DNA of 64,000 nt. It comes from Syntrophus sp963665935 (GTDB lineage: Bacteria > Desulfobacterota > Syntrophia > Syntrophales > Syntrophaceae). Position 1 is the stretch's first letter. Each line of letters begins with the position of its first letter. Of the stretch, positions 36,187 to 44,585 are shown one piece after another. A program made the translations under genes and the position numbers. The stretch is taken from NCBI GenBank assembly GCA_963665935.1, contig OY762510.1:3410001-3474000 (forward strand), in the 5' to 3' direction. The notes under the pieces were generated by a model that ran no database searches, had not been told where the DNA came from, and saw only the letters and a list, made by a program, of their open reading frames with translations.

Positions 36187-36612
36187 CTATGCGCTCCTCG
36201 TGCAGGCCGCCATGAGGTAGGCGGCCCCGTATTGCTGCAGAACGGCCTCTCCGTCGGCGTTATGCAGGAACAAGTCGTAGACGCCCGTAATGTCGGCGTG
36301 ACTCGCACAGATTCCTTCGGTGTCCGTTTCATTGATGTAAACCCGCCACTTCCAGTTTCCCGTTTCGGGGCTTACAGATTCATCGAATATATAGACGCCC
36401 GTGTCCCCATCCGCTTCCCAGGAGACCGTCGCGTTGGGGACGTCGATCAGAACGGTCGTGGATTTGACCGAAGAGCGCACCTGCATCTTTGCCGTATAGC
36501 CAGTCAGGTCCACCACCTCGGCGGGATCTCCCGCCTTCCATTGAAAGATCTGGTCGAAGGTCCCTCCCTCGACGATCGTGATCGGGGCCTCCACTCGAAT
36601 GCATCCGGGCAT
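36187..36612 (-). CDS. Phage structural protein with Ig/baseplate-like beta fold
   Basis: This 141-residue protein starts MPGCIRVEAPITIVEGGTF and has the strand pattern (DLTGYTAKMQVRS, TGVYIFDESVSPETGNWKWRVYI) of small phage proteins with a BppU-like N-terminal fold. It is adjacent to the collagen-like fibre gene and may help to attach it. Function is inferred only from pattern and position. Confidence 0.5.
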   Translation of the reverse strand: MPGCIRVEAPITIVEGGTFDQIFQWKAGDPAEVVDLTGYTAKMQVRSSVKSTTVLIDVPNATVSWEADGDTGVYIFDESVSPETGNWKWRVYINETDTEGICASHADITGVYDLFLHNADGEAVLQQYGAAYLMAACTRSA

Positions 36613-36630
36613 CTAATCCTCCAGTAATTC

Positions 36631-37116
36631 TTATTGCGAGTATGGATCTCCGATTTTTTCGGTGTAACCGACCTCCACGAGGACAGAAGCCCCCACGGTC
36701 TTCTGTCCTTCCTCAGGATAGGAATCCGTCCCGCCGCCGGAATAGGTCAGGGAGTCGAAATAGTCGGGAGACCGGACCCATCCCGAAGGCGTCCTCGAAG
36801 AGGTGTTGGCGGGCTGAAAGAGGCATTTCTTCAGGTCGCCAAGGATCTGCTCGGAGACGACCGAAGGATTGTTCGAGCCGAATTCGGCCAGTCCCTCGAT
36901 GCGGATGGGCATCGAGCAGTCGTTTTCCCCGTAGGAAGGAACGGCGGTTTCCGCTTGCGGCCAAACGACGCAGCAGGGGAGATCCTCCGGGTCCACGGTC
37001 TTTTGTGCTCTAAAGACGTTGGCTCCGATGTTCGTGTTGTACCCGTTGGCTTTTGCGATGACCGCCAGGCGGGCCATGAAGTCCTTGATGATGGTTTCGC
37101 GGATCGTGTCGCTCAT
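36631..37116 (-). CDS. Phage tail terminator/minor tail U-like protein
   Basis: This 161-residue protein has a helical start (RETIIKDFMARLAVIAKA) and a mixed fold that fits tail terminator (gpU-type) proteins. It follows directly on the gpZ-like gene, with a 4-bp ATGA overlap, matching the lambda order Z-U. Sequence similarity to lambda gpU itself is not obvious. Confidence 0.6.
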   Translation of the reverse strand: MSDTIRETIIKDFMARLAVIAKANGYNTNIGANVFRAQKTVDPEDLPCCVVWPQAETAVPSYGENDCSMPIRIEGLAEFGSNNPSVVSEQILGDLKKCLFQPANTSSRTPSGWVRSPDYFDSLTYSGGGTDSYPEEGQKTVGASVLVEVGYTEKIGDPYSQ

Positions 37117-37718
37117 TTGAGTTTTCCCAGTTCGTATTTCAGTTCACTTTCGATATTCGTATGGAGCCGGTCGGAAGCCTTCTTCAGAACAGTTCCCATG
37201 ACGGAATCGTTTCCCAGGATATCAGGCACCCGGGGGCCGAAGCGTTCGGACATGGGCAGCCGGTATTTTTCAGGCAGGGCGGCGTAACGGATCTTCGAAC
37301 TCTTCGGCTTTTTCGCGCCGTGCCAGTTCCGCCAGAACACGCCCTTGTGTCCTCCCTTCAGTGTAGCGATGAAGGCGCCGGGGATGATCTTCCTGCTTCC
37401 GCTCTTCTTGACCAGGACGGAGACGCCCTTGGTGGTCTGCCTGGTTCCCGTGAAGTCGATCAGGGCCAGGGGCTTTCCGGTGCTGAAGATGGAGGCGGAA
37501 AGCTTCTTGATCGTGGCCTTGTTCAAGGAAAAGGTTTCATCCACGGCGGACTTCTTGGCATTGAGTTCCTTGCGGATCTCTGTCGAGGCATCCGTCTTGA
37601 CGCCGGAGAGGGTCTTGTTCAGGCTGCGGGAGAGGACCTTTTCGCCGATCGTCTTCATCCCGGAAAAGAGGCTCCGGACTTTGGTCTGGTCAATGGGGTC
37701 TATGGAAATCCTGATCAC
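37113..37718 (-). CDS. Phage minor tail protein Z-like
   Basis: This 201-residue basic protein with SRSLNKTLSGVKTDASTEIRKELNAKK and GAFIATLKGGHKGVFWR resembles the prophage minor tail protein Z family, needed for head-tail joining. It overlaps its neighbours by 4 bp on each side, so translation is probably coupled. Order (FII-like, Z-like, U-like) matches lambda. Confidence 0.75.
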   Translation of the reverse strand: MIRISIDPIDQTKVRSLFSGMKTIGEKVLSRSLNKTLSGVKTDASTEIRKELNAKKSAVDETFSLNKATIKKLSASIFSTGKPLALIDFTGTRQTTKGVSVLVKKSGSRKIIPGAFIATLKGGHKGVFWRNWHGAKKPKSSKIRYAALPEKYRLPMSERFGPRVPDILGNDSVMGTVLKKASDRLHTNIESELKYELGKLK

Positions 37719-38035
37719 GGGGTCACCGCCACTTTCACGGTCAGGCCATCGTTGAAGGTCACCTTCTGAACGGTGTAGCCCGTGCCGTTGTACCGGAAGA
37801 CATCTCCCCGGTTGGGCTCAGCTTTAATCTCCGAGAGCAGGGCCTGGATTACTGATGCGCGCTGCCAGGCGGTTGCCTGGAATCCATCCGGCTGGAGATC
37901 GACATCGAAGTCGGTGAGGATGTGGCAGGCAACCGGAACTCCGCCTGAAGGGGTGAAGGTTGCCTCCTCTCCCAGGACATCAATCATCTCCGGCAGGACC
38001 GCTGCCATGTCCGCTCGAAGTCCCATTATGTGCAC
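37715..38035 (-). CDS. Head-tail joining protein, gpFII-like
   Basis: This 106-residue protein with the beta-rich pattern EEATFTPSGGVPVACHIL and DVFRYNGTGYTVQKVTFNDGL is consistent with the small head-tail connector family that includes lambda gpFII. It lies between the DksA-like zinc-finger gene (which it overlaps by 10 bp) and the Z-like gene. Start could be either of two near ATGs. Confidence 0.6.
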   Translation of the reverse strand: MHIMGLRADMAAVLPEMIDVLGEEATFTPSGGVPVACHILTDFDVDLQPDGFQATAWQRASVIQALLSEIKAEPNRGDVFRYNGTGYTVQKVTFNDGLTVKVAVTP

Positions 38036-38253
38036 CTCCCGTAAAGGCGCTCATGTCTCGCTTGGCAGTCCAGGCAGCGATTCGCATTCGGCATGGCGGT
38101 CAATCGCGCCGATTCGATCGGCTCTCCGCAGTCTACGCACTCGCTCGTGAAAGTCTGTGTTTCAGTTCTGGACAATCCAGAAAAATGAGCTTTGATGGCC
38201 TGCTCCCGGAAAAACTCGTCATTTTGCTGAGCCTGGTCGATATCGTCCGCCAT
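38026..38253 (-). CDS. DksA/TraR-family C4 zinc-finger protein
   Basis: This 75-residue protein has the four-cysteine zinc finger CVDCG-x16-CLDC typical of TraR/DksA-type proteins and a helical N-terminus (AQQNDEFFREQAIKAHF). Short family members such as F-plasmid TraR act on RNA polymerase without ppGpp. It lies between the lysozyme gene and the head-tail genes, so it could modulate host transcription late in infection (inference). Confidence 0.85.
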   Translation of the reverse strand: MADDIDQAQQNDEFFREQAIKAHFSGLSRTETQTFTSECVDCGEPIESARLTAMPNANRCLDCQARHERLYGRCT

Positions 38254-38256
38254 GCT

Positions 38257-38790
38257 TTACACTTTCCGATAGCTTTGGATCCGCTTCGTCCAGCCTCGGG
38301 CGAAACGCTTCTGTGTGGCGTTCATTTCCACGATCCCCACATAGCGCATGAACTGGAAGCCGTTGAGGCAAACGAAGAGCGCCCGTTCATCCTTGCCGGC
38401 CCACTTGTTCAATGCTGTTAATGTCTTCATCCCCATGACGCCGTCTAAGGCCAGGGATTCGCCCAGGTAATTCAGGGCCTCCTGGATGATTTTCACTGCA
38501 GCGGACCGGCCCATGTTGACGGCTGTGTCGAAGATCTCTGCGGCAATACTTGGTGAGAGGACCGAATCGAGTTTCAGGGCGTCCCAGTAGTCCGCCTTGT
38601 AGATCAGCCTGGCTTCTTTCTTGGTCAGAGCAGCCACATTCCTGGTGCTGACCAGTCCCTTTTTGCAGGCGTCCTTCAGGGTTGCCTCAGTGATGCCCCA
38701 CTTGGTCCTTCCTCCCCGGTCAGCCGGGTCGTCGCTGTACCCTCCCTCCAGGCAGAGAGTCTGCTCGAAGGCAAAATCGAAGGGTTTCAT
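38257..38790 (-). CDS. Phage endolysin, GH108-type muramidase
   Basis: This 177-residue protein has the motif EGGYSDDPADRGGRTKWGIT with the catalytic Glu at about residue 16, followed by YWDALKLDSV and FDTAVNMGRSAAVKIIQ. This fits the glycosyl hydrolase 108 family with its C-terminal peptidoglycan-binding helix domain (LALDGVMGMKTLTALN). It would degrade the cell wall at lysis. No signal peptide is seen, so it needs a holin; the next gene upstream encodes a small membrane protein. Confidence 0.9.
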   Translation of the reverse strand: MKPFDFAFEQTLCLEGGYSDDPADRGGRTKWGITEATLKDACKKGLVSTRNVAALTKKEARLIYKADYWDALKLDSVLSPSIAAEIFDTAVNMGRSAAVKIIQEALNYLGESLALDGVMGMKTLTALNKWAGKDERALFVCLNGFQFMRYVGIVEMNATQKRFARGWTKRIQSYRKV

Positions 38791-38799
38791 GTTTTGCTC

Positions 38800-39009
38800 C
38801 TATGATAATTTCACCCCCAGGGCAGCGGCAATTCCCCCGACCACGCCGCCTAAAAATGAGCAGCCACGGTAAACCCATGCCCTTTTCTCCAGCACATCGA
38901 TACGGGTGCTCAAACCCAATAAGGCGTTGTAGGTGTACCAGCCACGCTGTTCATGGGTTGCGTTCTCCCAGTCTTTCTCAGTCAATGTAAACGGTTGCGT
39001 GTCACTCAT
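38800..39009 (-). CDS. Small membrane protein, putative holin or lysis protein
   Basis: This 69-residue protein is polar at the N-terminus and has one C-terminal hydrophobic segment (SFLGGVVGGIAAALGV). ATG 39009 has GAAAGGG upstream; the longer frame to 39210 overlaps the capsid-decoration gene and is rejected. The gene lies 9 bp before the endolysin gene, which suggests a holin or pinholin-like role, though the single helix and lack of a charged tail make this uncertain. Confidence 0.6.
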   Translation of the reverse strand: MSDTQPFTLTEKDWENATHEQRGWYTYNALLGLSTRIDVLEKRAWVYRGCSFLGGVVGGIAAALGVKLS

Positions 39010-39100
39010 GTCTGCCCTTTCAGAACCAGGAAGTATGGCAGGATCCGGGGCCGCATGGGATGGCGGTGGGATAAGGCCGCCCGACCCCGGAGCTTGATCG

Positions 39101-39724
39101 CTATAGGGCCGCCCGCAGAAGGGCGTACTGGATCTTGTCTCCCGCCGTGAAGGTGCCGCTTGCCGTGACGGTGATTCCTTCAGGGGAGGCAGCAGGAACC
39201 GCCGAGACAATCGCCAACTTCGTCGCCCCGCCGTTGACCTGGAAAGACGCCAGGGCGATGTCGGTGGCCAGGGCTCCTGTGATGGGAATCAACTCCGAAT
39301 TATCGAGAGGATCGTCATCGACGGTAAAGACACCGGCGGCGACGATGGTGAAGAGGGACGAATCGGGGCCGGTGGCGGAGCCGACCAGGACGTTGATCGT
39401 TGCCGTCTGACCGGCAGTGACCGATTCGAGAGCGATTCCGAAAAACTTCCCGGATTTCTTCTTGGATAGATAGGGCGATGAGGAACCGGAGAAATAGAGA
39501 CGGTCCCCTATTGCCACGGTGCTGTTTCCGGTGTCGTCCACGGCCTGGACGCTGAGGTCGTAGACGCCGTTGGTCTCGACGGAGGCCTTCCCGTCCGAAG
39601 CGTCATAGTCCGTCAGGGCGACACCCCGCAGGGCATTGCCGACGGAGACCGGATCGCCGGAATCCACGCCGGACCCCACGGGTAAACGTAGAATTTTTCC
39701 ATCCTGAACTTTATTGGTAGCCAT
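39101..39724 (-). CDS. Capsid decoration-type protein (DUF2190)
   Basis: This 207-residue protein starts MATNKVQDGKILRLPVGSGVDSGDPVSVGN and has ALTDYDASDGKASVETNGVYDLSV, characteristic of DUF2190, a family of capsid cement or decoration proteins. The C-terminal 80 residues are a further beta-rich extension. It lies between the capsid gene and the lysis genes. Confidence 0.8.
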   Translation of the reverse strand: MATNKVQDGKILRLPVGSGVDSGDPVSVGNALRGVALTDYDASDGKASVETNGVYDLSVQAVDDTGNSTVAIGDRLYFSGSSSPYLSKKKSGKFFGIALESVTAGQTATINVLVGSATGPDSSLFTIVAAGVFTVDDDPLDNSELIPITGALATDIALASFQVNGGATKLAIVSAVPAASPEGITVTASGTFTAGDKIQYALLRAAL

Positions 39725-39760
39725 GGTTAATGCTCCTTTTCTTTATTTGGTAGGGAATGA

Positions 39761-41776
39761 TCAGGCCCCTTCGTTGCGGTACATGCCTCGGTAATCCGTG
39801 GCGTAGGCGCCGACGTCGATGGAGACGGCATACTCCACACCCTCGATGGTGAATCCGGGCTGCTGCATCTCCAGCATGGGAGCCTGGACGCCGTTAAGGA
39901 AGACGACCTTGACGGTCCTGCCCTTCGGCCCGGCCAGGTACCAGGCGGTGAGGGAGTCGTCGTCGAGGCGGGGCTCGTAGACCCGGGTGAAATAGTTGCC
40001 GCTGTAGGGATTCACCCTGGTGGCCGCGAGGCTCGAATCCGTGGCGACGGTGTCGCTGTCGGCGAATCGCTCCGAGCGGAAGAAAACTTCGGCAACGCCC
40101 TCCAGGGCCTTGGGGGCGAGAAAGTATTCGGGACGGATGTTGAGATGGCTCTTGCCGGCGATTCCCTTCTTGACGCCCATGGCCCGGATGGCCTCGGCGA
40201 CCTGCGTGACGCCGGGAGCGGCGCGGTAATCTGATATTGCGTCGTTGGCGTGGTTCGTGGAGAAGAGCGCATGGCCGTCTCCCATGTTGCCGTTACTGAC
40301 AAGAACCGCGTAGACGACATCGCTGACCTTCCGGCCGGCGGCTTCCGCTCTCCTTGCGGGAAGCTCCACCAAAGCGCCCAGGTCGTCGTTGATGATCATG
40401 ACGCGGGTCAGCCGGAACTTCTTGGCGTAGGTGGCGATCTTGTAGGTCTCCGGAGGCTTTTCGCTGAAGGAGCCGTACTTGATCTCGCCGGTCTCGCCGA
40501 TCTCCTCCAGGTCGTCATGCTCGGACAGGGCGTTGTCGTAGTAGGTCTTGAAGTCGCTCACCGAACCGATGCCGCACCAGGTTCTCCAGGTTTCCGACTG
40601 AAGCTCCCAGGCCTGCTGGAGGGACTTGGTGGCGAGGTTCGCCAGGAGATAGGGGAAATCGGAGCTGGTGAGCGCCCGGCCGACCATCTCCTTTATAGAA
40701 CCGTGATGATTGATTCCGGCCATGCGGAGGCATTCCCGGGCCATCTCGGGAAGGGTGAATCCTCTGAGTTCCTGGGCTCCGGGGGCGGGAACGGCCACGG
40801 TCATACCGGCGCGAAGCTCCAGGGCGTGACCGGCTGCGGCGCGAAACTTGTCCCGTTCATCACCCACCAGGATGACGCCGGAAAAGCCGGGGTTCTTGGA
40901 GCGTTTGTGGACCTCGTCGAGAACCGCCCGGGAGGCCTCCTCCAGGGACTTGCCGCCGACGATGAGATCGCGGGCCATGTCCTGGCAGTCGTACCGGGTC
41001 AAGAGGGCGTCGATTTCGCAGATGCGCTCCCGTTCCACGCCGGTGGCTTCGGCCCGGATCTGTTCCAGGTCCGGTTCATTGCCCGGTTCCGGGTCCTGAC
41101 GGGCTTCGAGCCCGTCCAGGAAGACGATCGCTTCTTCATCGGTCGCCGTGGCGGGGAGCCCCTTGCTTTCGAGCATCTTTCGAATTTGTTCGTTCATGGA
41201 TATTTCCTCCTTTTGGACAACACTGTTCAAATTTTGATGGGCTTCGGCCCTGGCCTTGGCATTGGAATCCGCGCCGATGGGGACCGCCGAGAGCTCCCGG
41301 GGAGTCCACTTCGTGACGACCTGCACCGGTCCCGTATAGGTCTTTCCATCGATGGACGCCGTTTCGTCCTTCTTGATCCACACGGCCTCATCGACCCGGT
41401 AGCCGATGGAGAAGTCCGTCAGGTGCCCCTCCTTGACCTTGATCCAGGGGGACTCCGCCTCCGGGGCCGATGAGAAGTAGGCCCTTCCCACCATCCGGTC
41501 GTCTTCGATCCGGATGTCCCGGACGGAGCCGATGATGTCCGCCGTGTCGTAGCGGCTGTGGGCGTCGAGCTGGACGAGCTGCCGGGACACCGGGAGCTGA
41601 GCCCCGGACATGAGCAGGACCTCGTTGATGACGCCCCGGTCCCAGTCGTAGACAAGGGCGGGGGCCTCGGTGGACAGGATGATCTCCACCGAGCGGGTCT
41701 CCTCGTCCAGGGTTGCCGGGGAATCAGCACGGGCTGATAAAGGGGCGCTGCGGTAGTTCATTTCTTTCGGGGGCAT
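39761..41776 (-). CDS. Prohead protease-major capsid protein fusion
   Basis: The 671-residue protein has an N-terminal HK97-type (S78) prohead protease domain (about residues 1-180; SVEIILSTEAPALVYDW, QLVQLDAHSRYDTADIIGSV with the candidate catalytic His, and LTDFSIGYRV with the candidate Ser). A Gln/Glu-rich scaffold-like linker follows (180-290), then a Mu-like major capsid domain at 290-671 (TSDFPYLLANLATKSLQQAWE, PEYFLAPKALEGVAEVFFRSE). Fused protease-capsid genes occur in some siphoviruses and Mu-like phages and imply self-cleavage at the junction. The frame is uninterrupted. Confidence 0.85.
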   Translation of the reverse strand: MPPKEMNYRSAPLSARADSPATLDEETRSVEIILSTEAPALVYDWDRGVINEVLLMSGAQLPVSRQLVQLDAHSRYDTADIIGSVRDIRIEDDRMVGRAYFSSAPEAESPWIKVKEGHLTDFSIGYRVDEAVWIKKDETASIDGKTYTGPVQVVTKWTPRELSAVPIGADSNAKARAEAHQNLNSVVQKEEISMNEQIRKMLESKGLPATATDEEAIVFLDGLEARQDPEPGNEPDLEQIRAEATGVERERICEIDALLTRYDCQDMARDLIVGGKSLEEASRAVLDEVHKRSKNPGFSGVILVGDERDKFRAAAGHALELRAGMTVAVPAPGAQELRGFTLPEMARECLRMAGINHHGSIKEMVGRALTSSDFPYLLANLATKSLQQAWELQSETWRTWCGIGSVSDFKTYYDNALSEHDDLEEIGETGEIKYGSFSEKPPETYKIATYAKKFRLTRVMIINDDLGALVELPARRAEAAGRKVSDVVYAVLVSNGNMGDGHALFSTNHANDAISDYRAAPGVTQVAEAIRAMGVKKGIAGKSHLNIRPEYFLAPKALEGVAEVFFRSERFADSDTVATDSSLAATRVNPYSGNYFTRVYEPRLDDDSLTAWYLAGPKGRTVKVVFLNGVQAPMLEMQQPGFTIEGVEYAVSIDVGAYATDYRGMYRNEGA

Positions 41777-41779
41777 GGT

Positions 41780-43333
41780 TCAATCCTCGTTCATGATGGC
41801 TGCCGGGTTGCTTTTGGCCGCCGTTTTCGCCTGCTCGAAGGTCAGGCCCATGTCGTCGGCCATTTCCCGGGCGGCCAGGATTTCCTTGTAGATGTCCTCC
41901 AGGTCCCGGCCCCGTTCCCGGGCCACCTCCTGGGGGGACTTCAGACCGAAGCTGATCGCCTCGACCTGGGACTTCGCTTCCCGGAGGGGATCCACGGCGT
42001 CCATTCCCGGCGGCTGCCATTCGCCTTCCAGGTAGTGCTGGGGATTCCGCCAGTATCCGGGAAGATCGAGCCTGCCGGTGAGGACGGCCATGTCAATGGC
42101 TGTGCGGATCGTCGGCATGCCGAACTGCCGGATATGCCTTGCGGCGATGGGGCGGAGCTGCTGGGAGAAGTCGTTGCGGACGATCCGGGCCGTGGAGTAG
42201 TTCAACCCCTGGTAGTCTCCGGAGATGAGTTCGTAGGGGACTCCGGTTGAGATGGACAGCATCGTCAGGATGAGGCGGACGAAGGGCTGGAAAGTCGTAC
42301 CGGGCCGGTTGCTGGCGGCGAATTCGATTTTTTCATTGGGACGCAGATACTCGATGATCGCATTCTTCACCGATTCAATCTTTTTTATCGTTCCATCCGC
42401 TTCCTGCTGATTCTTGACCAGGGATTCCTGGCGGAGTCCGGGATTCTCCGTGTAGACAAAGGCGAGCCACTTCTCGGCCATTTTGGCTGTTTCAATTTCG
42501 ATGTTTATGTAATCGTTGAGCTCGTCGGCGATAATCACGCCGGAAGCGAAGGGGGAAACCCCGCGAAGCTGCTGGGGGCGCAGGGTTTTGAAGCCGTGGA
42601 GGACCTGCTCGGCGGAAACATAGACCTCCGTTCCGCCATAGTTCGGATCCCTGAACCAGTAGCCGGTGATCCGGCCCGTGGCTTTTTCGTACTCGATGCC
42701 CTGGCGTGTTTCCAGAAGTCCGGTATCGGCGCCGATGCCGTTGACGGATGCTCCGTAGTTGTCATGGGTCGAGGACAGCCAATCCGATTCGTAGCTTTGC
42801 AGCGAGAAGGGAAGATAGCGGTTCCGGTCCTTGGGATAGGCCTTGACGAGAAGGAATTCCCCGGATTCCAGGTCCTGGCGCTTGGTCAGGCGCATGAGCT
42901 CGTAATAGTGGAGCTTGCCGGAGATGTCGGCCTCGTCCATCCACCAGCGGACGGCGTCCTCGATCTTCTGGCGGGTTTTCTTGTCCAGTTTGCCGTCGTT
43001 GTCCTTGACCATGCTCTGGAAGACGATGCCGGGACCCACGGAGTAATCGACCATGACGTTGGCGGCCCGGTCCAGGTAGGGGAAGTCGCGGATGAGCTTC
43101 CGAATCCTGGCGCGAAGGGCCGGCGTGGAGGCGGCGATGATGTCGTTGACGTTGCTGTTGCCCGGGAGCCATGGGAAGGGCTGGCTGTCCGCTTTCGCAG
43201 CTTCGTACAGTTCGGCGCGTTTGTTCAGGGCAAGGATGTCCCGGTGCATCTGCCGCTTCAGGGCTCTTCCGGGAAAGACAACGGCAATCGACCGGTCGAT
43301 GAAGGAAGAAAGAGCTGTCTCAACTTTCGTCAT
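41780..43333 (-). CDS. Phage portal protein (lambda gpB family)
   Basis: The 517-residue protein is recognised by DYSVGPGIVFQSMV, RLTKRQDLESGEFLLVK, GYWFRDPNYGG and QPFVRLILTMLSISTGVPYELISGDYQGLNYSTAR, typical of lambda-type portals. ATG 43333 follows the gpW-like stop with an overlap, and gives MTKVETALSSFIDRS; a longer frame to 43402 is not needed. The portal forms the DNA entry ring and docks terminase. Confidence 0.93.
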   Translation of the reverse strand: MTKVETALSSFIDRSIAVVFPGRALKRQMHRDILALNKRAELYEAAKADSQPFPWLPGNSNVNDIIAASTPALRARIRKLIRDFPYLDRAANVMVDYSVGPGIVFQSMVKDNDGKLDKKTRQKIEDAVRWWMDEADISGKLHYYELMRLTKRQDLESGEFLLVKAYPKDRNRYLPFSLQSYESDWLSSTHDNYGASVNGIGADTGLLETRQGIEYEKATGRITGYWFRDPNYGGTEVYVSAEQVLHGFKTLRPQQLRGVSPFASGVIIADELNDYINIEIETAKMAEKWLAFVYTENPGLRQESLVKNQQEADGTIKKIESVKNAIIEYLRPNEKIEFAASNRPGTTFQPFVRLILTMLSISTGVPYELISGDYQGLNYSTARIVRNDFSQQLRPIAARHIRQFGMPTIRTAIDMAVLTGRLDLPGYWRNPQHYLEGEWQPPGMDAVDPLREAKSQVEAISFGLKSPQEVARERGRDLEDIYKEILAAREMADDMGLTFEQAKTAAKSNPAAIMNED

Positions 43334-43557
43334 CAGCCGCGTTCGCCCTGCCTTGCGTAGGTGCGGGGGCTGTAAGCGCCGGAGGCCAGGCCCCGCTCCC
43401 ATCGGATCTTGTTGTAGAAGTCTTCCAGTTTTTTGAAGTCGGTCTGGGCGAAGGTGGCGGAATATTCTCCAATGGAGAAACTGACCTTGGTTGCGCCGGT
43501 CGCCAGGGCAATCAGTGCTTTTTTAACAGTTTCTTCGTCGTCCGCCGTGTAGGCCAT
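43333..43557 (-). CDS. Head-tail joining protein gpW-like
   Basis: This 74-residue protein starts MAYTADDEETVKKALIALATG and contains FSIGEYSATFAQTDFKKLEDFYNKIR, the compact helix-hairpin-helix pattern of lambda gpW. It directly precedes the portal gene and overlaps it. GGAGGGG lies just upstream of the start. It is the first gene of the structural run after the accessory block. Confidence 0.85.
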   Translation of the reverse strand: MAYTADDEETVKKALIALATGATKVSFSIGEYSATFAQTDFKKLEDFYNKIRWERGLASGAYSPRTYARQGERG

Positions 43558-43608
43558 AACCCCTCCCTTTTGGAGAGGAGCCTACACCATGGATTTTTGC
43601 CGATAAGG

Positions 43609-43685
43609 AAATCCTGGGGAACTTTTGGGGATTTTCTAGGGAAGTTCTATGGAAGTTTTGGGGAAATTCTATGGATCTTTAAGGT
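43609..43685. repeat. Seven-unit degenerate 11-bp tandem repeat
   Basis: Units of exactly 11 bp follow each other from 43609 to 43685: AAATCCTGGGG, AACTTTTGGGG, ATTTTCTAGGG, AAGTTCTATGG, AAGTTTTGGGG, AAATTCTATGG and a weaker ATCTTTAAGGT. It lies in the gap before the gpW-portal run (minus strand) and the toxin-antitoxin genes (plus strand). The phasing is near the helical repeat of DNA. Confidence 0.75.
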
Positions 43686-43831
43686 TGACAGGTTTTCGAT
43701 AGTTTTAAAAATGCTCATCCAGCTTTGCTGATTATTTATGATTTGTTCCTTTCAGAATTTCAAACCGCAATGGGATTCTTGCCTTGAAGTGGAGCACCAT
43801 AAGTGTTACACTCTCTTTCAAAGGAGAAAGA

Positions 43832-44062
43832 ATGATGCCTACAAAAAACCCGAGAGTAAACATTGTTGTTGAGCCGCCGCTGTTTAACGCCATACGCGAT
43901 CTTGCAACCAGTGAGGGCGTTTCCATGGGCGCTATTGCACGTGACCTTATTCGTGAGGCCATTAACTTGCGCGAAGATGTCGCCCTCGCAGCTTTTGCAG
44001 ACGAGAGAATGAAGACATTTGACCGGAAGAATGCTTTATCCCATGATGAAACATGGGAATAA
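43832..44062 (+). CDS. Antitoxin-like ribbon-helix-helix protein
   Basis: This 76-residue protein with a ribbon-helix-helix-like start (NPRVNIVVEPPLFNAIRDLATSEGVSMGAIARDLIREAI) and an acidic C-terminus is suited to neutralise a toxin. ATG 43832 has AAGGAG directly upstream. The toxin gene begins 3 bp after its stop. It probably represses its own promoter, as usual in the family. Confidence 0.85.
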   Translation: MMPTKNPRVNIVVEPPLFNAIRDLATSEGVSMGAIARDLIREAINLREDVALAAFADERMKTFDRKNALSHDETWE

Positions 44063-44065
44063 GCC

Positions 44066-44341
44066 ATGGACTTTACTCTTTGCTATCACCCGGATGTCCG
44101 CACCGAGGATTTACCTCTCATTGACAGCAGAACGAAGGCCAGGATCCGAAAGGCAATCGAAGAACGATTGAAAACCGCACCGCATGAATACGGTGAGCCT
44201 TTACGCAAGAATCTGAAAGGTTACTGGAAGCTCCGCGTTGGCGATTACCGGGTCGTGTTCAAAGTTATAGAATCCGAGGTATGGATTCTTGGCATCAGGC
44301 ATAGAAAATCGGTTTACATGGACATTGGCGCGAGGATATGA
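44066..44341 (+). CDS. RelE/ParE-family toxin
   Basis: This 91-residue protein with RIRKAIEERLKTAPHEYGEPLRKNLKGYWKLRVGDYRVVFKV has the strand-helix pattern and the LRVGDYRVVF core of RelE/ParE toxins, and a His/Arg-rich end (GIRHRKSVY). Most relatives cleave mRNA on the ribosome or poison gyrase; which applies cannot be told. It forms an operon with the antitoxin gene at 43832 and may stabilise the prophage or exclude others. Confidence 0.88.
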   Translation: MDFTLCYHPDVRTEDLPLIDSRTKARIRKAIEERLKTAPHEYGEPLRKNLKGYWKLRVGDYRVVFKVIESEVWILGIRHRKSVYMDIGARI

Positions 44342-44585
44342 AGGTGATATCTTTCTTCCTGTAATGTGGCATCCAATAATTTAGACTGTCATACACAGTT
44401 TCAATTGATATTCTGTTGTTGGGTGACAACAGAACGTTGACATTACTCAATCATTATGAAACATTAGCCACCGCTTCTATATAATACTGGAACTTGAACG
44501 TGGTACATCCGGAAATTCTCGAATGAGGCATTCTTCATGCGAAACAACGTAGAGGCTTAGAATAGCTTATAAAATGGAGGAGATA
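44342..44585. other. Intergenic region before ParB-like/Mrr module
   Basis: These 240 bp hold no gene. They are AT-rich and presumably contain the promoter for the two-gene module that follows. Confidence 0.4.

Noticed and set aside
40250..41473. Plus-strand frame of 407 codons opposite the capsid fusion
   Set aside because: Antisense shadow; the minus-strand frame has recognisable protease and capsid motifs.
43609..43685. 11-bp array considered as CRISPR
   Set aside because: There are no spacers between units and the units are too short.
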